Shown here: piece after piece, positions 1 to 10,905 of the stretch | Layout: each line of letters opens with the position of its first letter | Numbering within the stretch: the stretch's first letter is position 1 | Assembly (NCBI GenBank): GCA_942159475.1 | Contig: OW804095.1 | Coordinates: 150,216,808 to 150,280,807, forward strand | Direction of reading: 5' to 3' | DNA from: Sthenelais limicola | Taxonomy: Eukaryota > Annelida > Polychaeta > Phyllodocida > Sigalionidae | DNA: 64,000 nucleotides | Notes under the pieces: model-generated | The model's input: only the letters and a program-made list of their open reading frames with translations | Databases searched by the model: none | What the model was told of the DNA's origin: nothing | Made by a program: the position numbers and the translations under genes

Positions 1-177
1 ATAAATTCATCCTGTTCCAAACTCGTTGGTTTAACAGTGTAGGAGGAGGATGCGGGGGTAGAGGGGTAAAACAGTTCACCCTACCTACACAGACCACCCT
101 CAGGGTAAGGAGAGACCCCGTGTGCTCAGGTGAAAGGATCCACTGCCCTCAGCCACATAAATCTGCCTGCTACATGT

Positions 178-286
178 GTAGCCTTGGTGGCTGAGAGTGT
201 GGCCGGGTGAGGAGCAGGGCGTGAGGGGACGGTAGCCTTGGTGGCTGACAGTGTGGCCGGGTGAGGAGCAGGGGCGTGAGGGCACG
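178..286. repeat. Tandem duplication, two units of about 54 bp
   Basis: Units at 178-231 and 232-286 both begin GTAGCCTTGGTGGCTGA and share GTGTGGCCGGGTGAGGAGCAGG. They differ at only a few positions, which indicates a recent duplication. The repeat creates a 65-residue open frame with a repeated peptide, which I do not regard as a gene. Confidence 0.85.
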
Positions 287-357
287 GTTAGAATCAATGG
301 TCGGTCTCCCCATCCCCACCATAACTACAGCCACCTCGTATATATAATGGGCAAGTC

Positions 358-566
358 TTCTGGAAATGTTTAATCAATCGTCTTAAATTGTTCAAATTTA
401 AGACAAATATGAGGTTTAGAATACACTTCAACAAAACTGAAAAAATTGTTTGAAGCAACACAATACCAAATATACTCAGGTATACACTGTATTAACCATT
501 TTTCAGCCTAATTTATCAGAAATTACAAAATGTGTAGAGCTGTCGATTGGACATATTCTAACGACC
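358..566 (-). mobile_element. M1 element, subfamily B, degenerate
   Basis: The interior is recognisable (TTTAAGACAAATATGAGGTT, AATACCAAATATACTCAGG, TTTCAGCCTAATTTA), with worn inverted-repeat ends (GGAAATGTTTAAT and CGATTGGACATATTCT). An old copy. Confidence 0.7.
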
Positions 567-1425
567 TCAGATATGAGATTTAAAGTATACTACAATCCAT
601 GAAGCCATGCAGAGGTTTTGGCGGTGTCCCAAGCCATCTTTTTTACCTGCGCTCTCGTAATTGAAACTTTATCTTCGGTGTTGACAGGGTTATTTCGGGT
701 GTGATCATGTTTTGATTTGAACACGTAGCAAGTCAGTGTAGTATATCCATGAATGAAAGCCTGTGATGGTAAAAAGGTGCAGGGTTTGAGTATAGCAGTG
801 GGTAGCACCTTGAGAGGGGCAATAAGGGGGCAGTGGTCTGGCAAGATTAGAATACACAAATCTTGTTTATTCTGACATCCATAGGTAGAATCGAATCCAC
901 CACTAGGCCAAAATATAATACATTAGGTGTGTCTCCGATCTACCCCCACCCTAGATACAAAAACCTACCAAACCTAAACTAATTCTGACCTTTCCTAATG
1001 TTTTGGGGGTTTTTTGCAAAAAAAAAATCTAATTAAAGCAGGAAAACATGTCTTCCTAAACCAGAAAACACTCAAAGGTTACATTTCTCTTGTTTAAAAC
1101 AACAATTGTTACGAAACGGACATGTTCTCAGTTCTTAGAAGGTAGTTTCCTTTTTAATAAAAGAAGTTACCTCCCTACCTAGTTTTCAGGTAAATGAATG
1201 TGAAACGCACCTATGTTTTCTGTTGGCCCTATACCGCTGAGAATCAAGAGGACACACAGACAGACCCATCACTCGTCCCCTGCTTCACAGTGAAGCAATC
1301 ACAAGAACACTTCTCCACAAAAAGCCACCCTCAGCCCGGCTACACAAGTGTTGAGCTTTTTACTGAAAGGTGTGAGAATTTATGTGAATGAACGAGCAAC
1401 CCCAAACACAGGCAAATGTGTATAT
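567..1425. other. Noncoding intronic stretch
   Basis: No supported gene. The region contains short A and T runs around 1010-1030. A short segment near 860-905 has a faint tRNA B-box look on the minus strand (GATTCGATTCT), but it has no tRNA fold. Confidence 0.5.
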
Positions 1426-1661
1426 GGGTCAGATTTTCAGAAAATGTTCAATTGGCAGCTCTAGACATTTAGGAAATTCTACTAAATTAGGCTGAAAAAT
1501 GAAGAATACCGGGTATATCTGAGTATATTTGGTATCGCATTGATGTATAGTATAAGTTCTGTTAAGTTAAACTGCATTTTGAAGCTAATTTTTGTCTTAA
1601 ATGTGGGTTATTTGAGAGGATTGGAGAATGTGTATTGTACATTTTCTAAAAAATCTGACCC
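1426..1661 (+). mobile_element. M1 element, subfamily B
   Basis: Full-length copy of 236 bp with GGGTCAGATTTTCAG at the left end and its complement at the right. The interior carries the B markers GAATACCGGGTATATCTGAG and TTTTTGTCTTAAATGTGGG. A flanking duplication is not clear beyond AT. Confidence 0.88.
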
Positions 1662-2193
1662 ATCTGTGAGCTAGAGATGTGTTATATAACTCATAGCAAC
1701 AATAATGACAGCAGCTGTCTCGTCCTCTACTTCAAGCGCATCAGCAGCAGTATCTTCAAAGCAAAACTTCAACTGCTTCAGTTCAACCACCGACATTTTA
1801 TAAATGTTTGGGTTTGCAGACAGAGCGGGTACAGTACCCGAAAATGTTATTCTAACCTGTCGCAAAGAGTTAACCCCTTCTAGACAGATGCCCAGTGGTA
1901 GCCTACACACCTAAATATACAGGAATAAAAGGCCTAACACCGAGTTCAGCCCTAGGGTTTATTTTTACAAGGAATAAGCTGGAAGTGTTGCTGTTACGGA
2001 TTTTACTGTAACTCGTGTGAAGTTTGATTGAGTAAAGGCAAGCCGTGCGATGGTAGGAAAACAACAAGACAATGGCGTCTCCACACTCGCCTAATTGCAT
2101 TCTTTCCCAATCAAAATGTCCCATATTTCAAATTAAAACTTGAGGTTTTATATTTGAGCTACTGTTGGTAGGTATACCTCCACATGTATACAT

Positions 2194-2455
2194 GGGTTAA
2201 TCCATCAGATAAGGTACAATCGGCAGCTCTACACATTGAGTAAATGCTGCTAAATTGAAAATTGAAAAATGATAAATTTTACTAGGTAAGTATATCTGAG
2301 TATATATATTTGGTATTGCGTTGATTTATTAAAGAAAACATATTAAGTTAAGTTAAACTGCATTTTAAACATAATTTCTGTTTTGAATGTGGGTTATTTG
2401 AGATCATTGGTAAAGGCGAATTACCGTATATATACATCTTCAGGGGACTTCACCC
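2194..2455 (+). mobile_element. M1 element, subfamily B, variant right end
   Basis: The left end GGGTTAATCCATCAG is a diverged TIR. The right end reads TCTTCAGGGGACTTCACCC rather than TCTGAAAATCTGACCC. The same altered right end recurs at 40110 and, in part, at 53173. Confidence 0.7.
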
Positions 2456-2456
2456 A

Positions 2457-2685
2457 CGATTTTCAGAAAATGTACAATTCACTTTCACAAATTCTCTTAA
2501 ATAACTCAGATTTCAGATGAAAATAAAGTTCAAAATACAGTTCAACCTAACCAAACAGATTGCAAGAATCAATGCAACGCCAAATATACTCGAATTTACC
2601 TAGTATTGACCAAATTGCAACCTAATTTAGCAGAATTTACTAAATGTGTACAGCTGCGAATGGTATATTTTCTGAAATCTGACCC
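2457..2685 (-). mobile_element. M1 element, subfamily A
   Basis: Abuts the previous copy in opposite orientation. The interior has TTCAGATGAAAATAAAGTTC and CAAATATACTCGAATTTACC, and the right end is TTTCTGAAATCTGACCC. Confidence 0.85.
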
Positions 2686-2853
2686 ATACGCGCCTGTGTA
2701 CGACAAGTTAATTACAAACTACAAACTGTAATTACGTAGATTGATTGTAAGTATCGATGGGTCTGAAGTTACACAATAGGCCAGGACCACATATGGGGTT
2801 AAGAATACAGGGGGTGAATTAATACACACTACTTCTAAAATGAACAAATAAAG

Positions 2854-2861
2854 CCATACCT
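2854..2861 (-). other. Splice donor of the protocadherin first coding exon
   Basis: On the minus strand the sequence reads CCAAG|GTATGG, with the last exon base at 2860 and GT at 2859-2858. The cut falls between codons (phase 0). The 46 codons that follow in frame have no cadherin-tail character, which supports splicing here rather than a natural stop at 2719. Confidence 0.8.
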
Positions 2862-5664
2862 TGGAGGGGTCCAGAGAAACAGCTGTTGGGGCTGACCATT
2901 GCTGACCGCTACTACCCTTGCCTTGACCACTGTTATTCACTTTGATGGCTTTATCAGGAAGCGTATTTTTCTGACAGACATTTAATGTTTCGTTATTAAT
3001 ATTAAAACTGACTTCTTTCTTAGCATTGGGTTGTTGCTGTTGAGTCAATTGAACCTCCTTGTCTAGGTTCTTCGAGTTGTCGTCTTTCACCCCGTTTTTT
3101 GAACCCGAGGGTTGGTTTTTGACTCCAGTTGAGGATTTGATGAGATTAAAATTGGCAATCCTATACTTGCTGGCTGGGTTTCGGTTATTATTGTTTTTCC
3201 TGCTGTTGAGTTTAGTCAGAATGATTGCTACAACCAGAATAATGACGATAATAGCAGAGGAAACAGTTAAAGCGATGACAATGGTGAGGTTTGTGCTACC
3301 AAGTAGGCTAGTGGACGACCCAGTCCCTGGAAATGCAATGGATTTATCAACCACAACATACAAGGTAGCAGTAGCAGTTTTAGGAGGCACTCCAGCATCA
3401 GACACCAGCACCTGCATCTCAAACAACTTGGTATCATAAACATGCAATGTATCTCTAGTTGATATCAAGCCTGTGAATTGGTCAATGTAAAAGGCTCTAT
3501 TGTCACTGTTATGAGTAAAGGCGAAAGTTAGCTGTGCGTTTTCACCTATATCCACGTCATGTGCTTGGATAAGCCCCACCTCATGCCCGACAGGAACCAT
3601 GTTGGAGATGTGTATGGTGTGGTTCTGTTGGTTGGGGAAATCCACATGAGGTGCATTATCATTATGATCCCTGACAATGACTGTCACTGACACTGAGCTG
3701 GATAAGGTTTGGTCAACGTTGACATTAGTAGCGAGAACGGTCAGTACATATGTGTCTTCATATTCGCGGTCAAGGCTGGCCTTAGTGCGGACATGACCGG
3801 TCAAGGTGTCCACTGCAAACAGCTGGGATGGCTTCCCTGGTTGCAGAGAGAACTCGAACTCGTCATAAGGGGGTGAGTCTGCGTCTGAGGCCGCTACCAA
3901 ACCAATTTCCATGCCTATAGGTTGGTTCTCCATTACCTCGAAGGTATACGTGGGTTTGGAGAAGAAAGGGGCGTTATCATTGGAGTCTATTACCGACACG
4001 TACACAGTAGCCATGGCTGATCTATTAGGAGAACCTCCATCAGTAGCCACAACGTTGAACTGAAATTCCTTCAATGTTTCATAATCGAAAACGATATTAG
4101 CAGACACTACCCCAGTCTTGGGGTTGATTCTCAGCAGTTGCATGGGTGAGGTATTATCCTGGAGCTTGTATGTAATATCAGCGTTCCTCCCTATATCAGC
4201 ATCGGTTGCATTGACCCTTACAATGAAGGCATCGATATGGTTGTTCTCCCCAATTGTCACCGAATAAACAGCTTGAGTGAATATAGGGGGGTTGTCATTC
4301 TCATCCAGTACACTCACAACCACAGTCTCGGTGCTCACTTGTACTGGATTCCCTCTGTCTTCACATGTGATCTTAATAAAATGCTGGGTCTGGGTTTCGC
4401 GATCAAACGCCGCGGCTGTGACGATTTTAAACTGCGATTCTTGGAGTTGTTCCAGTTGGAATTTGCGGCCGTCCAACTCACAGCTAAACTGGCCATTATT
4501 GAGATCATCAACGTCAGTCACCGACACATGAGCTACAAAGGTCCCACTCTGCGAGAACTCAGAGATCTGAGCACCTCCCGAGCTGGTAAGGGCATTGACC
4601 TTGATCTGAGGGGCGTTATCGTTGAGGTCCTTAATTTTGACGACCACAGTTGCTTGAGCGGGTTGGGAGTTGGGCCCTCCGTCCTTTGCCTCCACTCCAA
4701 AGGTGTATGAGGATTTGAGTTCATAATCTGGAGAGCGCCTCAGGTAGATAGATCCGGTGCTGGGATCGATGGCAAACATGGCGGACACTTGGGAATCCGG
4801 GGTGATGGAGTACGTAACGCGACCGTAATCACCCGCGTCGTCGTCGTTAGCATGTACTCGCGTGATGGACGAATTAACAGGCGAATTCTCCGGTATGGCG
4901 ACACTATAGGTCGCGTTAGTAAAGTAAGGGCTATGATCATTCCCATCCTCAACAATCACATTGACAACAGTTGATCCGGAGAGACGCGGATCTCCCCCGT
5001 CATAAGCCATCAGTTTCACCTGGTAATAGTCCACTCTCTCCCGGTCAAGCGGACCCTGGAGGACCATACTAATGCTCTTTAATCCACTGGTAAGATCGGA
5101 CACCTCCAGTTGAAATAAACTGGTCGTTCCTACAAGGTTATACTCCTGCACACCATTAATACCCCAGTCCGGGTCTTGTGCCAATGGAAGCTTGATTCTC
5201 AAGCCTGGCTGAGTAAGTTCTGATATTTTCTTGGTCACTTCAGAGCTTGGGAAGAAAGGTGCATTGTCATTGATGTCTTTAATGTTCACCACAACATTGA
5301 TCAATTCGAAATATTCAGCTGGGGTAATAGCCACGTCCACTGTCACCTTACAATGCTCGGTCTGAAGAGGGCATACCTTCTCCCGGTCAATCCTTTGTGC
5401 TGTCCTCACTACACCCCCGGTCTTATCAATGGTCAGTGCCTCTTGAGTGGTCAAGAAGCTAAATTCCAGCGTTTGAACTACATCAATGCCTAGTCTGGAT
5501 ACTAGGTTGGCGTCGTCGGCTATGTTGCCTATAAATGATCCCGGATCCAACTCCTCCGCGATGTCATACTCTAGACAGTGGCCTCCTTCCAGTTGTAGAA
5601 ATAATAAAATGAAAGGAAGAAGGAGGCACCACAGGACGGATTGAAATAACCCCTGGGAAGACAT
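2860..5664 (-). CDS. Protocadherin, first coding exon (partial gene)
   Basis: Calcium-dependent homophilic adhesion receptor of the plasma membrane, typical of neural and epithelial contacts. The exon encodes 935 residues: a hydrophobic signal peptide (about 1-30), seven cadherin repeats whose boundaries are marked by DINDNAP (130), DGNDHSP (240), DLNDNAP (346), DENDNPP (454), DSNDNAP (560) and DHNDNAP (666), a membrane-proximal seventh repeat without that motif, a transmembrane helix (about 793-817) and a polar cytoplasmic start rich in Asn, Lys and Gln. DRE and DAD calcium-ligand motifs are present in most repeats. The open frame runs 46 codons further, but K935 is followed by GTATGG, a good phase-0 splice donor, and the extra residues look like intron. 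Seven repeats on one exon match delta-1-type protocadherins (Pcdh1/7/9/11-like). The exact orthologue cannot be named, and the remaining tail exons are not visible downstream in the window. Confidence 0.93.
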
Positions 5665-6379
5665 GATGATAGAAATAATACCTGGCGTCTATATCAGGTA
5701 AACATAAATGCAGTTTATAAAGTCCTGGCCCACCTCGAACACAAGTTATCAAAGCTTAAAGTACAGCTCTTCCACCTTCAGCGAGAGATGCGTTCGTTCT
5801 TCTGTCTGGGGCAGATCCGAATCCCGAGTGAAGTTAGATTCATCCAAGCCAACAACATTTGGGATCCGTTTGCTTACAGTGGGCTGTCGGTAGTGGAACC
5901 ACTGGAGCGAGTATATCTCTGGCCTCTGTAAATACACATTCACACGGACGGGGGACACTTGAGTCACAACTACTCCAGGTGCTCCTCCAGCATATATATA
6001 AATATACCTCCTCCTCTCTATGGTATAGACTCCATGTGACGATGATTACCTGTACATGATGATGAGGTAGTTTCCAGGTAAATAGATGCTCAGGTAGTAG
6101 AAGTGGTGGTACTGGTAGGCAGGTAAACGCAGGCTAAAGGTAAACTCCTCCGATTGATGAAGTTCAGGTCATCTGCAAAAGGTAAAAGCACTAGCATCAT
6201 TGGTCAGTCGTATTCAGGGGTAGAGGTTATATGGTGTACGTTGTTCCTGTTTGTTAAGAGTATACAGTGTTCACGGCCCTACTTCTGGTATATATAACGT
6301 GTGGACCGATGGAAGGATTGCTTACAAGTGAGCCCCCTTCAACCACCTCCCCTCTACCTAATTGCAATGGCCTTATTCA
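5665..6379 (-). other. Protocadherin 5' leader / upstream region
   Basis: Between the start codon and the promoter-like patch there is no long open frame. It probably contains untranslated leader, possibly spliced. The small open frames on both strands have no recognisable domain. Confidence 0.4.
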
Positions 6380-6500
6380 CCCGCGCAGAACCCCCCATTG
6401 GGCTGAAAGAGCCAATCAGAGCGCTAGGCCCCGCCCATGTGCGTCACGTGGCTGGGTGATTGACAGCTGGCAGGAGTGCGTGCGGTGGACAGACGCATGG
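6380..6500 (-). promoter_or_regulatory. Promoter-like patch upstream of the protocadherin
   Basis: A short GC-rich block in AT-rich surroundings, about 0.7-0.8 kb upstream of the protocadherin start codon. It contains CCATTGG near 6393 (CCAAT on the minus strand), GCCAATCAG near 6411, the GC box CCCCGCCC near 6427 and the E-box TCACGTGG near 6445. The clustering of CCAAT, GC box and E-box suits a TATA-less promoter. Assignment to the minus-strand protocadherin rests on position. A divergent plus-strand transcript is equally possible. Confidence 0.45.
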
Positions 6501-7271
6501 CTTCAGTGGGAGGGAAGTTCATAGTTAATAAAACCCGAAGTAGGGGGAGACACTGGTACTGGTAGAAGCCCAAAATGTGCTGTCAGCTATTTTACATGCG
6601 TCTGACTCTTACCAGAAAGTACAATACATTTGGAGAACGTCCATTTAATTTAATTGTCAATAATAACCTGAATATGTTTATGAAATTTGACACACAAGTT
6701 GACACCTACACTTTAATGCATTCATTTCTAGCATTAATCTGCCCGTTACACATGACAATATGGCCTTGAAAAAACTTCCTTTTCCCACGTCGTGAACTAG
6801 GATTACTAGGGTGAAAGGGACTTGGCCGAGCGTTCGGCCAGCAAATGCATTGCTCTTCAGAATTTCGGGACACACCACCCTGAGGCAAAAAAATTAATTG
6901 CGAGCAGGCCAACTTGTTTGTCCTTTTCCACTTTCCTACAAAGCCTTTGTCACCAGGACCTCCAAGAACTCACCTATGGGTAAATTCTCGCTTGGCATAA
7001 CCGGCATAATGCATCACAATAGACATTCTATCTCACTCGCTTACGCCAGATCACTGGTTAATACACGCGGGGGCTGAGAACTAAGAGGGTTAGCAATATC
7101 TTATCTAAACATGGAGTCGGTACCGCAAGGGGTTCCTTATACAGGAGTTAAAGTCCTACGTTCGCTGACGGTGAAAATCTTAACCAAACTTTGCCACTCT
7201 TTTATATAACAGATGCGATATCCGCTGGAGCTTACAGAAGGGGGAGAGACATATAACCGCCCTCAGCTACA
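6501..7271. other. Noncoding stretch
   Basis: Nothing gene-like. Overlapping small open frames around 6680-6910 on the minus strand share no domain and compete in several frames. Confidence 0.5.
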
Positions 7272-7495
7272 GGGTAAGATTATCAGAAAATGTACAATTC
7301 GCCTTCACCAATCCTCTCAAATAACCCACATTTAAGACAAAAATGAACTTCAAAATGCAGTTTAACATAACAGAACTGATGCTTTAAACCAATGCGATAC
7401 TAAATATACTCAGATATACCCGGTATTCATCATTTTTCTGCGTGATTTAGGAGAATTTCCTTAAATGTGTCGAGCTGCTAATTGTATATTTGTAA
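7272..7495 (-). mobile_element. M1 element, subfamily B
   Basis: The left end GGGTAAGATTATCAG is followed by the B interior (TTTAAGACAAAAATGAACTT, AACATAACAGAACTGATGC). The right TIR is partly worn (AATTGTATATTTG). A second right-end fragment of the same subfamily lies about 310 bp away. Confidence 0.8.
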
Positions 7496-7499
7496 TTGT

Positions 7500-7804
7500 A
7501 TACTTTTTTGGACTCTGTGTATGGATGCACGGCGTCAATGATCATCTAAATCTAATCACCTTTCTCAACTCATTAATATGTTTTACCTTATACCCAAAAT
7601 GGAAAAAAGTTTACATGTATAATATTTGTGTCGTATTTGAATGATTGACTATTTGACTATGATTTAAATTGCGTAATCAATTTGACTAGTGATTGTACAA
7701 TTTCATGAATTAATTTGTATTACTATTATTTAATTATGTTTATATAGGCTGAAAATGTTGTACTTAGTACATGAGCTTATGAATAAAAAACAAACAAACA
7801 AAAC
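7500..7804 (+). repeat. Candidate retroposon 3' end lodged between M1 fragments
   Basis: About 300 bp separate an M1 copy from a second M1 right end. The stretch finishes GAATAAAAAACAAACAAACA, a simple-repeat tail typical of LINE or SINE 3' ends. No coding part is visible, so assignment to a family is not possible. Confidence 0.45.
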
Positions 7805-7874
7805 TTCATTTTTCAGCCTTATTTTGGAGAATTTCCTAAATGTGTAGAGCTGCCAATTGTACATTTTCTGACCC
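7803..7874 (-). mobile_element. M1 right-end fragment, subfamily B
   Basis: A 72-bp fragment running from TTCATTTTTCAGCC to GTACATTTTCTGACCC. It repeats the right part of the copy at 7272-7495 and lacks a left end. Confidence 0.75.
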
Positions 7875-8480
7875 TTGAACATTCACTCTCTCCGATGTGT
7901 ATTGGAGAATCTGGGCAGGTTTCATGTTTCCACTCAAACAGCCACTTTCCCTTTATCCTCGCATGATATTTGATAGTGTTGGCTTGTCAAATGTGGAGAG
8001 ATATATCATCATGTTACTTATCAGCTACTGGTATTTATTTAGAATTGCATATTGACTGGTATTGTTAAAGGTCTTTATGATAGTTTCAAAATAAATGAAG
8101 GAAAATGGAAGAAATGGCATGACTTGAGTTGAAATATGATATCAAACAGAACCACAAACATCTGCAGACGTATATATTCCAATTTATCGGATATTTGAAT
8201 TTAAAATGGGTTTTGTTGAATAGCACTGCAGACTTAGTCTACAATTATATGCCTTAAACTTTACAATACATTCCTCTTTCTTAAACTTAAACTTACTCTA
8301 TCGTGGTGCTGTCGAACCAGGAAAGAGTGCAAACTATAGTTGGGCTCAAACAGCAGCGAGGCAACCATTCTTGATATCGATGATTAAGGATAGGTTATAA
8401 TAATAGTGATGTATTATTTATTTTACAAAATAATCTATAATAAATGTACATAGTGGCTTACATGGGAAGAACAAATGACA
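7875..8480. other. Noncoding stretch
   Basis: AT-rich, with no supported open frame or RNA gene. The last part may be the body of the R3 retroposon, which ends just to the right. Confidence 0.5.
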
Positions 8481-8560
8481 GATACTTGAAGGATAGCGCG
8501 TATTTTTATGTAACTGTTAAATATCTACTGGCCTTAAATGAATAAAAAAAAAGAAAGAAT
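8481..8560 (+). repeat. R3 A-tailed retroposon end, copy 1
   Basis: Contains CTTGAAGGATAGCGCGTATT, AACTGTTAAATATCTACTGG and CCTTAAATGAATAAAAAAAA. The same block occurs in reverse at 15465-15535 and, more diverged, at 21333-21410. A shared 3' block ending in an A-run is typical of a SINE or LINE 3' end. Confidence 0.7.
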
Positions 8561-8999
8561 CTCTACTATATTACTGAGATAAACTCATAAAAGCCATGTT
8601 GGAAATACGTTATGCTTTGAGAGAAATATCAAAATATCAACAATAACAATTACGTATCTATATTCAAATATCGCTCTATATATCCTCAGCAGAATAAACT
8701 TGTGTATCATTATATAAATTCTATTAAAAATGATTATTTATTTCACCAAGGAACAGCTGATACTTTCTAATCAAAATGTTTCGCCCTAATTGAATGGTAT
8801 TTTCAAACAAAACAAGTATACATGTACATGGCCATATGCCACAAGCCTAGAACGCCATAGTACAAGTACAAGTCAGAGAACGCCATACTCCATAGTACAA
8901 GTCACCCCAAAGTTTAGTTTATTTTTCTAACCCAGGACGACTTTAATAATCAATGCCACTGTCCTAGTTTCATGACCCGGCAACATTTGAGTACATCAC
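8561..8999. other. Noncoding stretch
   Basis: No gene. A short imperfect direct repeat around 8855-8905 shares AGAACGCCATA and AGTACAAGTCA. Confidence 0.5.
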
Positions 9000-9233
9000 G
9001 GTCAGAATTTCATAAAATGTACAATTGGCAGCTGTACACATTTAGTAAATTCTGCTAAATTAGACTGCAATTTGGTCAATACTAGGTAAATTCGAGTATA
9101 TTTGGCATTGCATTGACTCTAGCAATCAGTTGGGTTAGGTTGAACTGTACTTTGAACTTTATTTTCGTCTGAAATGTGGGTTATTTCAGAGAATTTGTGA
9201 AAGTGAATTGTACATTTTCTGAAAATCTGACCC
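9000..9233 (+). mobile_element. M1 element, subfamily A, with 7-bp target duplication
   Basis: Full-length copy bounded by GGTCAG and CTGACCC. The interior has the A markers GCAATTTGGTCAATACTAGG and ACTTTATTTTCGTCTGAAAT. It is flanked by ACATCAC at 8993-8999 and 9234-9240. Confidence 0.92.
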
Positions 9234-9761
9234 ACATCACGGTTCTCCTTTTTGCCGCCAATGAACTCCACTTCCATGAATAAATAATGAGTCAACAATA
9301 ATTCTCATGCTTTCAACTCGACAATTACTATCATTTGTCACTCTGCATTAGCTTAAATATGTCCTGTATTGCTCTAATAGCCTCCCTCGAATAAAACCAA
9401 ACCCGGGATCGATTAGTTACTAGCCGAGCAGGCCACATATATCTGGTTTCATAGCCCTATTTGTTTGTTAGTGTAAATTGGTGCAATGTTTATTTGTATA
9501 TTTATACTAATTTGAAGGGCCAATGATTTTGTACCCAAGTCCACTGCGAGGTTGAACCAAAAGATTCGCCACTAATGGGATATACGAGCAGAAAAAGGGT
9601 AAAATTCCATTTCAGGTCATTGGAATTGGGAAATAAATAGACATAAATATTCAGAATTCTTTGCTTTGGGGGTAGCTAGCAGAATGTATCAAGTGGTGAT
9701 GTTTGCAGACAGATAAGTCATTTGACGGACATTAATAGGTAATGGGGAAATGGACATATAC

Positions 9762-9996
9762 GGGTCAGATTTTCAGAAAATGTACAATTCAACTTCGCCA
9801 ATCTCCTCAAATAACCCAAATTACAGACGAAAATAAAGTTCAAAATACAGTTTAACCTAACCTAACAGATTGCTAGAATCAATGCAATGCCGAATATACT
9901 CGAATTTACCTAGTATTGACCAAATTGCAGCCTGATTTAGCAGAATTTACTAAATATGTACAGCTGCCGATTGTACATTTTCTGTAAATTTGACCC
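9762..9996 (-). mobile_element. M1 element, subfamily A
   Basis: Full-length copy with good TIRs. The flanks share only ATAC. Confidence 0.9.
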
Positions 9997-10349
9997 ATAC
10001 ACTCGAAAAACAAGATATATTTATGCCCTGGAAATGTATGTTTCCTATAATAAATCCCCCCTTCTGGAAGACATATGAATCTAAACCTAAATGACTTATA
10101 TATCAAATGAATTCTCCATAATTAAATCCGACATTTGGACATTTCATTGGCATATTTAAGGAAGAAAAACATCTTGTAAAATTGGCAAGTGGTCTGGGAC
10201 AGGTGCATAAATGGTATATATGCGTGACTTGCCTAGTTAGGCCTACCCGGGCTAACATACACACTCCTGCATAAATACAGACATACAAGGCAGGATGAAC
10301 TATTACTCACACATAGCGTATACGCATGGTATCAATATGACCATATTGG

Positions 10350-10905
10350 TCAGGGTAACGGCCAATGTACAATTCACCTTCAACAATCCTAATTTAAGGG
10401 AAAACTGGATGATTTATCCACATTATAATATATGAACTAAGATCCAGATGTAATGTGTTTAGGAGCACAATATCAAAAACAGAGTCTAAAAAGGGGGAAA
10501 GGCGGCTCTGGAACCGTTTGGCAGTAAACATGGAGGAATATATTCTTCTGCATTTCTTCTGCTTAAGGCCTAGTTTTTCAAGATATTTCTGCACTGTATT
10601 GGGGTGTATCTTGTCGATAATCATGCTATTGTTAGTCACGTTTATGCTCGCGTTTGTACACATGTGTAATGGAAATACAGGTATTTGCAAAAACAAAAAA
10701 AAACAATAAAAACAATCCAATTTTCAAAACAAAAATGAGGTTCAAGTCACAGCTCGACAGAATCTAACAGATTTTTTTAAAAAAAGAAGGCAATACCAAA
10801 TATAGTCTGGATATATTAGTATTTATCTATTATATTTTCGTCGGCCTAATTTAGCAGAATTTACTAAAATTAATGTTTACAGCTGGTGGTTGTACATGTT
10901 CGGAT
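10350..10905 (-). mobile_element. Interrupted, degenerate M1 element
   Basis: The left part, 10350-10400 (GTACAATTCACCTTCAACAA), and the right part, 10726-10905 (TTTAGCAGAATTTACTAAAA, TGTACATGTTCGG), belong to one M1-like copy. They are separated by about 325 bp of other sequence that carries a poly-A stretch near 10690-10706. Confidence 0.55.

Larger units (their letters stand above)
1..2853 (-). other. Protocadherin first intron (part), repeat-rich
   Basis: Sequence downstream of the donor on the minus strand. It holds a 54-bp tandem duplication near the left edge and four M1 elements, three of them crowded into 1426-2685. No further protocadherin exon with a recognisable tail motif was found, so the intron probably continues beyond the window. 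This is inferred from the donor site alone. Confidence 0.6.

Noticed and set aside
860..905. tRNA-like B-box (GATTCGATTCT, minus strand) next to TGGCCTAGTGG
   Set aside because: No cloverleaf can be formed at the right spacing; at most a remnant of a tRNA-derived SINE.
2719..2859. Reading the protocadherin to the stop at 2719 as the normal C-terminus
   Set aside because: A strong phase-0 splice donor follows K935 and the extra 46 residues have no tail character; kept only as a possible isoform.
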